Source of the DNA: Rubrivivax sp. | GTDB lineage: Bacteria > Pseudomonadota > Gammaproteobacteria > Burkholderiales > Burkholderiaceae_C | DNA: 64,000 bases | Direction of reading: 5' to 3' | NCBI GenBank assembly: GCA_030653385.1 | Contig: JAURZM010000076.1 | Coordinates: 62,001-126,000 of the forward strand | The notes under the pieces: model-generated | The model's database searches: none | Seen by the model: only the letters and a program-made list of their open reading frames with translations | What the model was told of the DNA's origin: nothing | Shown: positions 49,629 through 59,523 of the stretch, piece by piece | How positions within the stretch are numbered: the first letter of the stretch is position 1 | How the letters are laid out: each line of letters begins with the position of its first letter | Made by a program: the position numbers and the translations under genes

Positions 49629-51047
49629 TCAGTCGCGCAGCGACGCCAGCACCTCGTCCAGCATCTTCTTGGCATCGCCAAAGAGCATGCGGTTGTTGTC
49701 TTTGTAGAACAGCGGGTTGTCCACGCCGGCGTAGCCGCTGGCCATGCTGCGCTTCATGACGATGCTGGTCTTGGCCTTCCACACTTCGAGCACCGGCATG
49801 CCGGCAATCGGACTGGTGGGGTCGTCCTGCGCGGCCGGGTTCACGATGTCGTTGGCGCCGATGACCAGGGTCACGTCGGTGGCCGGGAAATCGTCGTTGA
49901 TCTCGTCCATCTCCAGCACGATGTCGTAGGGCACCTTGGCCTCGGCCAGCAGCACGTTCATGTGGCCCGGCATGCGCCCGGCCACCGGGTGAATGCCGAA
50001 GCGCACCAACACGCCGCGTGCGCGCAGCAGCTTGGTGATCTCGAACACCGTGTGCTGCGCCTGCGCCACCGCCATGCCGTATCCCGGCACGATGATCACG
50101 CTCTTGGACTCACGCAGCAGCTCGGCAGTCTCGGTCGCGTTGACCGGCACCACCTCGCCTTGCGGTTCGGCCGCAGCACCACCGGCGGCTTTGGGCGCCG
50201 GTGCGCCGCCGCCGAAGCCGCCGGCGATGACGCTGATGAAATTTCGGTTCATCGCACGGCACATGATGTAGCTGAGGATGGCGCCCGACGAGCCCACCAG
50301 TGCGCCGACCACGATCAACAGGTCGTTGCTGAGCATGAAGCCGGTGGCCGCCGCGGCCCAGCCCGAATAGCTGTTGAGCATCGACACCACCACCGGCATG
50401 TCGGCACCGCCGATGGCCATCACCATGTGGATGCCGAAGAGCAGGGCGATGACGGTCATCACCACCAGCGGCAGCATGCCGGTCTGGATGTCGTGCGCCT
50501 GCAGGAACTCGCGGCCGAACCAGATCACCACCAGCAGACCGGCCAGATTCAGCAGGTGCCGCCCGGGCAGCAACAAGGGCTTGCCGCCGATCTTGCCCGA
50601 CAGCTTGCCAAAGGCAATCAGCGAGCCCGAAAAAGTCACGGCACCGATCAGGATGCCGATGTAGATCTCCACCTCGTGAATCGACTTTTCGGCCGGCGTG
50701 GGGAAGACGGTTGAGGTGTCCACATAGCTGGCAAAACCCACCAGGCAGGCGGCCAGGCCGACCAGGCTGTGCATCAATGCCACCAGCTCGGGCATCTGCG
50801 TCATCTGCACCTTCTTGGCGGCGTAAAGGCCGATGGCCCCGCCCACCACGAGCGCGCCGATGATCCACGGAATGCCGGCCGCCGTGACGCGCGGGCCCAG
50901 CACCGTGGCCAGCACCGCGATGGCCATGCCGATCATGCCGAACAGGTTGCCGCGGCGGGCGGTCTCGGGGTTGGCCAGCCCACCCAGGCTGAGGATGAAG
51001 AGGATGGTGGCGCCGATGTAGGCCATGGTGGCCAGGCTGGAAGTCAT
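49629..51047 (-). CDS. pntB: NAD(P) transhydrogenase beta subunit (PntB)
   Basis: A 472-residue protein: about nine membrane spans (1-290) and a C-terminal NADP-binding domain (about 300-472) with VPGYGMAVAQAQHTVFEI, HPVAGRMPGHMNVLLAEA, VIGANDIVNPAA and GYAGVDNPLFY. With PntA it uses the proton gradient to make NADPH from NADH. Placed after the catabolic array, it could supply NADPH or dispose of it. 28-base gap after pntA. Confidence 0.95.
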   Translation of the reverse strand: MTSSLATMAYIGATILFILSLGGLANPETARRGNLFGMIGMAIAVLATVLGPRVTAAGIPWIIGALVVGGAIGLYAAKKVQMTQMPELVALMHSLVGLAACLVGFASYVDTSTVFPTPAEKSIHEVEIYIGILIGAVTFSGSLIAFGKLSGKIGGKPLLLPGRHLLNLAGLLVVIWFGREFLQAHDIQTGMLPLVVMTVIALLFGIHMVMAIGGADMPVVVSMLNSYSGWAAAATGFMLSNDLLIVVGALVGSSGAILSYIMCRAMNRNFISVIAGGFGGGAPAPKAAGGAAAEPQGEVVPVNATETAELLRESKSVIIVPGYGMAVAQAQHTVFEITKLLRARGVLVRFGIHPVAGRMPGHMNVLLAEAKVPYDIVLEMDEINDDFPATDVTLVIGANDIVNPAAQDDPTSPIAGMPVLEVWKAKTSIVMKRSMASGYAGVDNPLFYKDNNRMLFGDAKKMLDEVLASLRD

Positions 51048-51075
51048 GTGCGGATTCCTGTTGTTGTTCTTCGTT

Positions 51076-52692
51076 TCACTTGCGGAACATCGCCAGCATG
51101 CGCCGCGTGACCGCGAAGCCGCCGAACATGTTGACGGCCGTGAGTGCCAACGCAAAGACCGACAGGCCCAGGATCAGCGTGTTGGGCCGGTCGATCACGC
51201 CCCCCGCACCACTTGACACGAGCGGTGGTGCCACCTGCACCAGCGCGCCGATGGCGATGATCGAAGAGATGGCGTTGGTCACGCTCATCAGCGGCGTGTG
51301 CAGCGAAGGCGTGACGTTCCACACCACCATGTAGCCAATGAAGCAGGCCAGCACGAAGACCGTGAAGTGCGACAGAAAGCTGGCCGGCGCATACATGCCC
51401 ACCAGAGCGAAGAGCACCGCGCCGACGCCGAACACAGTGGCCAGCGAGCGCGCCGACATCGGATCGCCACCGCCGCCACCATGGCCGTGCGCCTTCTTGG
51501 CTGCCGGCGCTGCGGCGGCCACGGCTGCTGGCTTGGCCGGCGCGGCCGGCATCTTGATCGGCGGTGCGGGCCAGGTGATGGCGCCGTCCTTGATGACCGT
51601 GAGCCCGCGGATGGCGTCGTCTTCCATGTTGACGTGGATGACACCGTCCTTGAGTCCATCCTTGTTTTTGCACAGCTCCTCGGTCAAGCGCAGCAGGTTG
51701 TTGGCGTACAGCGTGGACGACTGCCTGGCCATGCGGCTGACCAGGTCGGTGTAGCCGACGATGGTCACGCCATGGCGCACCACGGCCTGGCCCGGCACGG
51801 TCAGTTCGCAGTTGCCGCCCTGCTCGGCCGCCATGTCGACGATCACGCTGCCGGGCTTCATGCTCTGCACCATCTCGGCGGTGATCAGCTTGGGCGCGGG
51901 CTTGCCCGGGATCAGCGCGGTGGTGATGATGATGTCGACCTCGCGCGCCTGCTGCGCGTACATCGCGCGCTGCGCGGCCATGAAGCCTTCGCTCATCACC
52001 TTGGCATAGCCGCCGCCACCCGAGCCTTCTTCTTCATAGTCGACCTTGACGAATTCACCGCCCAGCGACACCACCTGGTCGGCCACTTCGGCACGGGTGT
52101 CGTTGGCACGCACGATGGCGCCCAGGTTGGCCGCCGTGCCAATGGCCGCCAGGCCGGCCACACCCGCACCGGCAATGAACACCTTGGCCGGCGGCACCTT
52201 GCCGGCGGCCGTGATCTGGCCATTGAAGAAGCGGCCAAAGGCATTGGCCGCCTCGACGACCGCGCGGTAGCCGCTGATGCCGGCCATCGACGTGAGCGCG
52301 TCCATCTTCTGTGCCCGGCTCAGTTGGCGCGGCAGCGCGTCGATGGCCAGCACCGTGACCTTGCGTGCCGCCAGCTGCTCCATCAGCGCCGGGTTCTGCG
52401 CCGGCCAGATGAAGCCGATCAGCGTGCTGCCTTCGCGCAGCTGGGCGGCTTCATCAAAGCTGGGCACGCGGGCCTTGAAGATGATGTCGGCCTGGGCAAA
52501 GACGTCGGCGGCGGTGGGCAGCACCTGGGCGCCGGCGGCGCGGTAGGTGTCGTCGGCAAAGTGGGCGGCGTCACCGGCACCGCTTTCCACCGCCACCGAA
52601 AAGCCCAGCTTGATGAGCTTTTCCACCACGTCGGGCACGGTCGCGACACGCCGTTCGCCGGCTGCCGATTCTTTCGGAACGCCAATCTGCAT
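51076..52692 (-). CDS. pntA: NAD(P) transhydrogenase alpha subunit (PntA)
   Basis: A 538-residue protein. The NAD-binding part starts MQIGVPKESAAGERRVA and includes KVFIAGAGVAGLAAIGTA and RANDTRAEVADQVVSLGG; an alanine/histidine/glycine-rich linker (about 385-425) leads to a C-terminal membrane domain with three to four spans. This fused form is the E. coli type. The chosen ATG at the conserved start removes an 11-residue upstream extension. Confidence 0.95.
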   Translation of the reverse strand: MQIGVPKESAAGERRVATVPDVVEKLIKLGFSVAVESGAGDAAHFADDTYRAAGAQVLPTAADVFAQADIIFKARVPSFDEAAQLREGSTLIGFIWPAQNPALMEQLAARKVTVLAIDALPRQLSRAQKMDALTSMAGISGYRAVVEAANAFGRFFNGQITAAGKVPPAKVFIAGAGVAGLAAIGTAANLGAIVRANDTRAEVADQVVSLGGEFVKVDYEEEGSGGGGYAKVMSEGFMAAQRAMYAQQAREVDIIITTALIPGKPAPKLITAEMVQSMKPGSVIVDMAAEQGGNCELTVPGQAVVRHGVTIVGYTDLVSRMARQSSTLYANNLLRLTEELCKNKDGLKDGVIHVNMEDDAIRGLTVIKDGAITWPAPPIKMPAAPAKPAAVAAAAPAAKKAHGHGGGGGDPMSARSLATVFGVGAVLFALVGMYAPASFLSHFTVFVLACFIGYMVVWNVTPSLHTPLMSVTNAISSIIAIGALVQVAPPLVSSGAGGVIDRPNTLILGLSVFALALTAVNMFGGFAVTRRMLAMFRK

Positions 52693-52780
52693 GGGTCTGG
52701 TCCTGGTGAACTTCGTTGCAATCAAATCATGGCTTGGGCGATGCAGCCCAGGCCATCGTCAGGCGCGGCTCAGGCGCAGT

Positions 52781-53257
52781 TCAAGCGTGTGCGGCATCAC
52801 CGCCGGGCCAGTCGCCGATGTAGGACTTCAGCATGCGGTTCTCGAACTCCTGCTCCTCGAAGACGGTGCGCGCGACGTCATGGAACGACAGCACGCCGAT
52901 CAGCACGCCGTTGTCCAGCACCGGCAGGTAGCGCTGGTGCTGGCGGATCATCAGCGCGCGAAGCTCATGCAATTCGACGTCCGGCGTGGTGCACAACGGC
53001 GTCGGGTTCATCACTTCGCTCACCTTGAGGTCGGCCACCGGTGGCGTCGGCCCGCTGCGCAGTTCCTTCTGGCGCCGCGCCAGAACCTGGATCACCTCGC
53101 GAAAGGTCAGCAGGCCGGCCACCTTGGGGCCGTCCATCACAACCAGCGAGCCCAGGTCTTCGTCGGCCATGCTGATCACACATTCCGACAGCGGCGTTTC
53201 GAGAACCACCGTGGCGGGGCCGCGGCTTTTGGATTTCAGGATGTCACGCACTTTCAT
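52781..53257 (-). CDS. Stand-alone CBS-domain pair protein
   Basis: A 158-residue protein with two CBS domains: first VRDILKSKSRGPATVVLETPLSECV to about residue 75, second VSEVMNPTPLCTTPDVELHELRALM to about 145. Such proteins sense adenine nucleotides and regulate partner enzymes or transporters. It overlaps the end of the dehydratase gene by 14 bases, so it is co-translated with it, and precedes pntA by 88 bases. Partner unknown. Confidence 0.88.
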   Translation of the reverse strand: MKVRDILKSKSRGPATVVLETPLSECVISMADEDLGSLVVMDGPKVAGLLTFREVIQVLARRQKELRSGPTPPVADLKVSEVMNPTPLCTTPDVELHELRALMIRQHQRYLPVLDNGVLIGVLSFHDVARTVFEEQEFENRMLKSYIGDWPGGDAAHA

Positions 53258-54974
53258 GGTCGCCCTCCTTTGCGGTCCCCCGCAGAAAATCGAAGTCACA
53301 GCCCGCATCGGCCTGCATCACATGGTCTTGGTACAGCCGGGCGTAGCCGCGCTCGGCCAGCGCGGGCCGCGCCGGCAATGCAGCGCGCCGGCGTGCCAGT
53401 TCAGCCTCGTCGACCAGCAGGTCGACACGACGCTCCTTCACCGACAAGCGGATGCGGTCCCCCGTTTGCACCAGCGCCAATGGCCCACCGGCCGAAGCTT
53501 CGGGCGTGACGTGCAGCACGATGGTGCCAAACGCGGTGCCGCTCATGCGCGCATCAGAGATGCGCACCATGTCCTTCACGCCCGCCACCGCCAGCTTCTT
53601 CGGGATCGGCAGGTAACCGGCTTCAGGCATGCCGCTGCCGCTGATCGGGCCGGCGTTCTGCAGCACCATGATGTCGTCGGCGTGGATGTCGAGAGCCGGG
53701 TCGTCGACACGTTCCGACAAGTCCTGCAGCGAGCTGAACACGACCGCGCGGGCTTCTTTTTCGAACAAGGTCTTGTCAGCCGCCGAGCGCTTGAGGATGG
53801 CGCCGCCCGGGGCCAGTGAACCGAACAGCGCCACCAGGCCGCCCACCGGCTCGATCGGATCGGCCGCCTTGCGCACCACGCGGTGGTCGGCCCAGGCCCC
53901 TTCCTCGGCAGCCAGGCGCTCGCCCAGGGTCTCGCCGGTGACCGACACCGTGTCCAGGTGCAGCAGCGGCTTCAGCTCGCGCAGCAAGGCGCTCATGCCA
54001 CCGGCGGCGTAGAAGTCTTCCATGTAGTTGTCGCCGGTCGGCTTCAGGTCGACCAGCACCGGCGTCGAATCGCTCAGCTCGTTGAGCTTGTGCAGCGACA
54101 CCGGAATGCCCAGCCGACCCGCCACCGCGGTCAGATGAATGATCGCGTTGGTGCTGCCGCCCAGCGCCAGCAGCACGCGCAGCGCGTTGTGCACCGACTT
54201 CGGCGTGATGACCTGGCTGGGCCGGATCGGCTTGTGGATCAGCGCCACCGCCTGCGCACCGCTGGCTTCGGCCGCGCGCAACCGGTCGGCATGCACCGCC
54301 GGGATCGCGGCTGTGCCCGGCAGCGACATGCCCAGCGCCTCGGCGATGCAGGCCATCGTGCTGGCCGTGCCCATCACGGCGCAGGTGCCGGCGGTGGTGG
54401 CCAGCCGGCCCTCGACGACATCGATGGTCTTGCGTTCGATCTTGCCGGCGCGAAAGCTGCCCCAGAAGCGCCGGCAGTCGGTGCAGGCGCCCAGACGCTC
54501 GCCCTCGTGGCGGCCGGTCATCATCGGCCCGGTGACGAGCTGGATCGCCGGCACGTCGGCGGCGGCGGCACCCATCAGCTGCGCCGGCACGGTCTTGTCG
54601 CAGCCGCCGATCAGCACCACCGAGTCCATTGGCTGCGCGCGCACCATTTCCTCGACGTCCATGCTCATCAGGTTGCGGAACATCAGGCTGGTCGGGTTGA
54701 GGAAGACCTCGCCGAGCGAGATGGTCGGAAACTCGATCGGCAGCCCGCCGGCGGCGAGCACGCCGCGCTTGACGGCCTCGACCAGCTCGGGCATGGCGCG
54801 GTGACAGTTGTTGAAGCCGGATCCGCTGGAGGCGATGCCGACCACCGGGCGCTCGAGCAGCGCGGTCGAGTAGCCCATCGACTTGATGAAGCTGCGCCGC
54901 AGATACAGCGCAAAAGCGCGGTCGCCGTAGTTGGTCAAGCCGCGGGCAATGCCGTGGTCGGGAACGTCTGCCAT
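53244..54974 (-). CDS. IlvD/Edd-family dehydratase (sugar-acid type)
   Basis: A 576-residue iron-sulfur dehydratase. Cluster cysteines C57 (NNCHRA), C125 (GGCDKTVPA) and C198 (GTCAVMGTASTM) are present, and the C-terminal part has GPISGSGMPE and ISDARMSGTAFGTIVLHVTPEA. The pattern is closer to L-arabonate/xylonate-type dehydratases than to IlvD of branched-chain synthesis. It removes water from a 2,3-dihydroxy acid to give a 2-keto-3-deoxy acid. Its context (aldehyde dehydrogenase, ThDP enzyme) suggests a catabolic role on a sugar acid or polyol-derived acid. Confidence 0.87.
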   Translation of the reverse strand: MADVPDHGIARGLTNYGDRAFALYLRRSFIKSMGYSTALLERPVVGIASSGSGFNNCHRAMPELVEAVKRGVLAAGGLPIEFPTISLGEVFLNPTSLMFRNLMSMDVEEMVRAQPMDSVVLIGGCDKTVPAQLMGAAAADVPAIQLVTGPMMTGRHEGERLGACTDCRRFWGSFRAGKIERKTIDVVEGRLATTAGTCAVMGTASTMACIAEALGMSLPGTAAIPAVHADRLRAAEASGAQAVALIHKPIRPSQVITPKSVHNALRVLLALGGSTNAIIHLTAVAGRLGIPVSLHKLNELSDSTPVLVDLKPTGDNYMEDFYAAGGMSALLRELKPLLHLDTVSVTGETLGERLAAEEGAWADHRVVRKAADPIEPVGGLVALFGSLAPGGAILKRSAADKTLFEKEARAVVFSSLQDLSERVDDPALDIHADDIMVLQNAGPISGSGMPEAGYLPIPKKLAVAGVKDMVRISDARMSGTAFGTIVLHVTPEASAGGPLALVQTGDRIRLSVKERRVDLLVDEAELARRRAALPARPALAERGYARLYQDHVMQADAGCDFDFLRGTAKEGDHESA

Positions 54975-55004
54975 GGAAACTCCGGCTGGTCGATGTGGGG
55001 ACAA

Positions 55005-55020
55005 CCGAGCGGCTGCTCGG
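55005..55020. other. Six-base-pair GC hairpin in the ALDH-dehydratase gap
   Basis: CCGAGC-GGCT-GCTCGG can form a 6-bp stem with a four-base loop between the aldehyde dehydrogenase stop and the dehydratase start. It has no T-run, so it is not a convincing terminator; RNA processing or attenuation are possible, as is chance in GC-rich DNA. Confidence 0.3.
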
Positions 55021-55059
55021 CACATGGCCCATGATGAACGGCAACGCGTGCCGGTGAAC

Positions 55060-56520
55060 CTACAGCCGCGTCTTGATGTACTTCGCCTCGAGATAGTCGC
55101 GCACGCCGAGCGAGCCACCTTCGCGGCCCATGCCACTGTCCTTGACGCCGCCGAAGGGCATCTCGGCGCTGGCGATGGCCAGTTCGTTGACGCCCACCAT
55201 GCCGGCCTCGATGGCCTCGCTGGCCAGCGTGGCCGTCTTCAGCGAGCGTGTGAACAGGTACGAAGCCAGCCCATACGGCGTGGCGTTGGCCAGCGCGATG
55301 GCCTCGTCGAAGTTGGCGAAGGGCGCGATCGGCGCCACCGGTGCAAAGGGCTCGTCCTGCATGATGCGCGCCGCCTGCGGCACGTCGGCCAGCGCCGTGG
55401 GCGCCAGGTAGTAGCCCTTGGTGCCCAGCCCCTCGGGGCGGCCGCCGCCGGCCACCAGGCGCGCGCCACAGTCCAACGCGTCGGCGATCAGCGACTGCGC
55501 ATGCACCAGGCCGCGGCGGTTGGCCAGGGGCCCGACATCGGTGTCGGCCGCCAGCCCAGGGCCCACCTTCAGCGACCGCGCCACTTCGGCGAAACGTTCA
55601 ACGAATCTTGTGTACGCGCCCTCTTGCACGAAAAAGCGTGACGGCGACGCACACACCTGGCCGCAGTTGCGGTATTTGAAACGCGCACATTGCTCGGCCG
55701 CGGCCTCGATGTCGGCGTCTTCGAACACCAGCACTGGCGCGTGGCCGCCGAGCTCCATCGACACCCGCTTGATGCCTTCGGCGGCCAGGTGCAGCATCTT
55801 GCGGCCCACCGAGGTGGAGCCGGTCAAGGTGATCTTGGCCACCTTGGGCGAGCGGGCCAGCACCTCGGAGATGAAGCCCGAATCGCCGGTGACCAGGTTC
55901 ACGGTGCCGGGTGGCAAGCCGGCGTCGTGCAGCGCCTGCACCACCGCCATGCAACTGCCGGCGGCCTCGCTGGCGGGCTTGACGACCACGCTGCAGCCGG
56001 CGCCCAGCGCGGCGGCAATCTTGCGCGAGGGCAGCAACGCTGGGAAGTTCCAGGCTGAGAAGGCCGCCACCACGCCCACCGGTTCCAGCCGCACCTGCAT
56101 GCGCACCTCGGGCACGCGGGCCTGGAAAGTCTGGCCGTAGATGCGCTGCGTCTCGCCTGCGTACCAGTCGAACTGGTCGGCGGCGTCGTTCAGTTCGCCG
56201 CGCGCCTGCGCCAGCGGCTTGCCGGTCTCGGTCGACATCAGGCGGGCGATGGCCTCGTTTCGCTCGCGGATCAGCGTGGCGGTGCGGTGCAGCAGCGCCG
56301 CGCGCTCCCACGGCGACGTGTGGCGCCAGACGCGGAAGGCGGCCTCGGCGGCGTCCACCGCTGCATCGAGGTCGGCAAGCGTGGCCACGGGGATCCAGCC
56401 GATGACCTCTTCATTGGTCGGGTCGATGACCTCGCGCACCTCACCATCGGCGGCACTGCGCCACTGGCCGTTGATGAACAGGCCGTAGCCGCTGTACAGG
56501 CCAAAATCGTCGCGCTTCAT
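55060..56520 (-). CDS. Aldehyde dehydrogenase, succinate-semialdehyde type
   Basis: A 486-residue NAD(P)-dependent aldehyde dehydrogenase with N158 (AFSAWNFP), K181 (VVKPASEAAGS), the GSTSVG nucleotide motif, general base E256 (SMELGGHAP) and catalytic C290 (NCGQVCASPSRF). The motifs are those of the succinate/glutarate/2-oxoglutarate semialdehyde group. In this array it could oxidise a dicarboxylic semialdehyde produced by ring or sugar-acid breakdown. The 59-base gap upstream contains short tandem repeats. Confidence 0.9.
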   Translation of the reverse strand: MKRDDFGLYSGYGLFINGQWRSAADGEVREVIDPTNEEVIGWIPVATLADLDAAVDAAEAAFRVWRHTSPWERAALLHRTATLIRERNEAIARLMSTETGKPLAQARGELNDAADQFDWYAGETQRIYGQTFQARVPEVRMQVRLEPVGVVAAFSAWNFPALLPSRKIAAALGAGCSVVVKPASEAAGSCMAVVQALHDAGLPPGTVNLVTGDSGFISEVLARSPKVAKITLTGSTSVGRKMLHLAAEGIKRVSMELGGHAPVLVFEDADIEAAAEQCARFKYRNCGQVCASPSRFFVQEGAYTRFVERFAEVARSLKVGPGLAADTDVGPLANRRGLVHAQSLIADALDCGARLVAGGGRPEGLGTKGYYLAPTALADVPQAARIMQDEPFAPVAPIAPFANFDEAIALANATPYGLASYLFTRSLKTATLASEAIEAGMVGVNELAIASAEMPFGGVKDSGMGREGGSLGVRDYLEAKYIKTRL

Positions 56521-56530
56521 GTCAGGTCCA

Positions 56531-56565
56531 TTCGGTTCGGTTCGGTTCGCGTCAGTTCGCGTCAG
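56531..56565. repeat. Short tandem repeats in the ThDP enzyme-ALDH gap
   Basis: Three TTCGG units (56531-56545) followed by two TTCGCGTCAG units (56546-56565), directly upstream of the aldehyde dehydrogenase ribosome site. Slippage-prone; may set spacing or be neutral. Confidence 0.7.
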
Positions 56566-56579
56566 TGGTCGTCGGCGTT

Positions 56580-58493
56580 TCAGATGACGGTGCTCAGGTA
56601 GCGCTGCTGCACGTCGTCGCACCAGTTGCCGACGTTCCACGAGCCGTAGGCACCGAGCCCGCCTTCCGGCTTTTCGCCGGCATACACCGGCACGTGCACC
56701 AGAGACAGGCCGTCGTGCGCGTGGGCGCGCTTCAGGGCGTCGCGCAGGCTGGCGGCGTCTTCGCCGCCCCACAGGGCCAGCACGCCCTGCACGCTGCCGG
56801 CCAGCTGCACGTAGTCCACCGCGACGCCGTCGTTGGTGCGGAAGTCATGGCCGTACTGCGCGTGCTGCAGACTCGAGATGGCCGCCATGCGACGGTTGTC
56901 GAAAACCACGATGGTGCCGCGTGCGCCATGCTCCACAGCGCTGATCAGCGCCTGAGGGTTCATCATGAAAGAGCCGTCGCCGGTGAAGGCGATCGGGTAC
57001 TGCTGGGTACTCGCCATGCCCGCGGCCGTGACTGCACAGGTGGCGAAGCCCATGTACGAGGCCCCCGTCTCGGTGTAGGTCTGGCCGGGCGCGTCGTCTT
57101 CGACGGTCTGGAAACCGTTGGCCTGCACGTCGCCGGCGTCGAAGAACTTGATGGCGCCGACCTTGTTGGCGAAGTCGCACACGAGCTTGATCGCCGCCGG
57201 CTCGGTCAGCACCGGGCGCTGCCAGACCTGGTCGAACAGCGGCGGCACGGCCTGGCGTTCACGCAGGAAGCCCTTCCACGCGGCCTTGCTGGCGGCGCAG
57301 CCTTCCAGCCACGCAGCACGCGCTGGCGCCCGCTGGTCGGCCACCGTGCCGAGAGCGGCCAGCAGTTGCTCGACCACCGCGCCGATATCGCCCTGCAGCG
57401 CCAGCGTGCGGTTGTAGTGCGTCAGATCGGCGATGTCGGCGTTGATGTTGATGACCTGCTCGACCAGCGGGTAGCCGATGCCCGAGCAGTCGCTCTGGCA
57501 CACCGCCCGCGTGCCGATGGCCAGCAGCAGCGTCGCATGCTGCATCGCGTGGTTGCCGCTGATCGAGCCCTTGCTGCCACCCACATGCATGTTCTGCGCG
57601 TGTGCGTCGGGCAGCACGCCGGTGGAGCCGGGCGACAGCACGACAGCGGCGCCACAGCGCTCGGCCAGTTCGCGCAGCGGCCCGGCAAAGGCGCGGCCAC
57701 CGCCGCCGACCTTCATGACGATGCGCGCGTGCCCGCTAAGCAGCTGTGCCGCCTGCTGCAGCAGCGCACCGTCGGCCACCGCGGTGCGCGGCGCCTGCAG
57801 CGCTTCGGGCAGCGCGTCCAGGTGCAGGTCGTGGATCACCTGCGGCTGAGTGTTGATCGGCAGCAGCAGGAAAAAGGGCCCGGGCTTGACCGGGTGGTGC
57901 ACACACTGCGTGCCGCGGCGCAGCGCGTCGCGCAGCGCCTCGGGCGTGTGCAGCACGTAGGACTGCCCCATCAGCGCCGTCATCTGCCCGTACAGCTGCT
58001 GCTGCGGCTTGGGGATCTGCTGCATGTTGTAGCCCTCACCCCAGGTCGTCTCGTCACCATAGATGTGATAGAGACCGACACCGTTGCAGGCCGCAGCCAG
58101 CGAGCCGGCCATGGCCTGCAGCGCGCCCGGCCCGATCGAGGTGACCACCGCGCACGGCTCTTTCCAGGCCCAGGCCAGTGCCGTGCCGGCGTGTGCCATC
58201 TCGACCTCGTTGCGGAAGTTGTAGACCTGCGTCACGCCGGCTTCGGTGTAGTTGCGCAGCACCTCGCCGAGGTCGGTCGAGCCGTGGCCGAAGATCGCCA
58301 GGTATTTGCTGACGCCTTGTTTGAGCAGGCCCAGCACCAGCGCCTCGGACAGGCTGAGGTCGAGCTGGCGCGGCAGCAGTCCCTGCTCGAGCGCGCCGGC
58401 CAGCGAGCCGGCACGCGCGATGGCTTGTGCGCGCACGGCCTGGCCCTGCGAGCCGGGAAAGAGGGCGAAAGGCAGTTCGTTGGCTTGGTTCAT
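56580..58493 (-). CDS. Thiamine-diphosphate-dependent enzyme, IolD/cyclohexanedione-hydrolase-like
   Basis: A 637-residue protein of the acetolactate-synthase superfamily with three domains: pyrimidine-binding (about 45-215; catalytic glutamate in RNEVEMAH near 96-98), a central domain (about 240-385) and the diphosphate-binding domain with GDGSFMMNPQALISA (505-519) ending in N533. The length equals that of IolD, which hydrolytically cleaves a cyclic 1,2-dione; cyclohexane-1,2-dione hydrolase of Azoarcus is also in this superfamily. Either C-C hydrolysis of an alicyclic dione or 2-oxoacid decarboxylation is possible. Substrate not established. Confidence 0.8.
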   Translation of the reverse strand: MNQANELPFALFPGSQGQAVRAQAIARAGSLAGALEQGLLPRQLDLSLSEALVLGLLKQGVSKYLAIFGHGSTDLGEVLRNYTEAGVTQVYNFRNEVEMAHAGTALAWAWKEPCAVVTSIGPGALQAMAGSLAAACNGVGLYHIYGDETTWGEGYNMQQIPKPQQQLYGQMTALMGQSYVLHTPEALRDALRRGTQCVHHPVKPGPFFLLLPINTQPQVIHDLHLDALPEALQAPRTAVADGALLQQAAQLLSGHARIVMKVGGGGRAFAGPLRELAERCGAAVVLSPGSTGVLPDAHAQNMHVGGSKGSISGNHAMQHATLLLAIGTRAVCQSDCSGIGYPLVEQVININADIADLTHYNRTLALQGDIGAVVEQLLAALGTVADQRAPARAAWLEGCAASKAAWKGFLRERQAVPPLFDQVWQRPVLTEPAAIKLVCDFANKVGAIKFFDAGDVQANGFQTVEDDAPGQTYTETGASYMGFATCAVTAAGMASTQQYPIAFTGDGSFMMNPQALISAVEHGARGTIVVFDNRRMAAISSLQHAQYGHDFRTNDGVAVDYVQLAGSVQGVLALWGGEDAASLRDALKRAHAHDGLSLVHVPVYAGEKPEGGLGAYGSWNVGNWCDDVQQRYLSTVI

Positions 58494-58542
58494 GGTGATG
58501 TTCCTGGCCGGCCAGGCGCCGGGGCGCGCGGCCGGCGTGATT

Positions 58543-59523
58543 TCATTGCAGCTTGAGGCCGGCCTTGGCCATCAGCAACGCCAGCGCGGCGTCGTCGGTG
58601 GCAATCGTCTGCGCGAATTCGCGCCCCGGCTGGTAAGCCGGCAGGAAGCCGTTCTTCTCGCCCGCAGCCTTGAATTCGGGGCCGGTAACGGCCTTCTGCA
58701 GCGCCGCTTCGAGCTTGGCCAGCACTTCCGGTGGCGTGCCCTTGGGCGCGGCCACGCCACGCCAGAAGTCGGCCTGGAACTTCATGCCCTGCTCGATTGC
58801 CGTGGGCACCGTCGGGAAGGCCGGCTCGCGGGTGGACGACAACGTGCCGATGACCTTCAACGTGCCGGCGCGCACGTGCGGCGCCAGCGCGCCGGGCAGC
58901 TGCACCAGCGCGTCAATGTGGCCGCCGAGCAGGCTGGTGACGACCTGCGCTGCAGCAAAGGGCACGTGCAGCACCTCGCCTTTCTGCCCGGCCATGAAGG
59001 CCTCGGCCGAGATATGAGTGTGGCTGCCCGTGCCCGAGTTGCCCAAACGGATCTCGCCCGGCTTGGCCCGCGCGTGGGCCATCAGGTCCGACAGGTTGTT
59101 CCAGGGCGAGTCCTTGCGCACGGCAACCACCGGGTTTTCGATGGTCACGCGGGCGATCGGGTCGAAGGCCTTGTAGTCGAACTTCGTCAGCCCTGAATGG
59201 TGCACGGTGGAGATCGAGGTCGAGTTGAAGACCAGCGTGTAGCCGTCCGGCTTGGCCGCCTGCACGTGTTTGTAGGCCAGCGCACCGCCAGCGCCTGGGC
59301 GGTTGACGACGATGACGTTCTGCCCGACGTGTTTGCTCATGCCGTCGGCCAGCACGCGTGCCACCACATCGGCCGACGAGCCGGCCGGGAACTGCACGAT
59401 CAACTCGATCGGCTTGGCCGGATAGTCGCTGGCCAGGGCCGAGGCAGCAGCCAGGGTCAGCGACACGCCGGCTGCGGCCAGCCACAGCGGTAACCTGGTC
59501 TTGAAAGCGGTGCTGTCGTTCAT
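58543..59523 (-). CDS. Tripartite-tricarboxylate-transporter (Bug-type) binding protein
   Basis: A 326-residue periplasmic protein with a signal peptide (cleavage after SALA near residue 32), followed by SDYPAKPIELIVQFPAGSSADVVARVLA, the typical Bug/TctC start, and NRPGAGGALAYKHVQAAKPDGY. These receptors are very numerous in Burkholderiales and bind carboxylates or other small molecules. No TctAB membrane genes are nearby, as is usual for orphan receptors. It may feed or sense the substrate of this array. Confidence 0.92.
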   Translation of the reverse strand: MNDSTAFKTRLPLWLAAAGVSLTLAAASALASDYPAKPIELIVQFPAGSSADVVARVLADGMSKHVGQNVIVVNRPGAGGALAYKHVQAAKPDGYTLVFNSTSISTVHHSGLTKFDYKAFDPIARVTIENPVVAVRKDSPWNNLSDLMAHARAKPGEIRLGNSGTGSHTHISAEAFMAGQKGEVLHVPFAAAQVVTSLLGGHIDALVQLPGALAPHVRAGTLKVIGTLSSTREPAFPTVPTAIEQGMKFQADFWRGVAAPKGTPPEVLAKLEAALQKAVTGPEFKAAGEKNGFLPAYQPGREFAQTIATDDAALALLMAKAGLKLQ

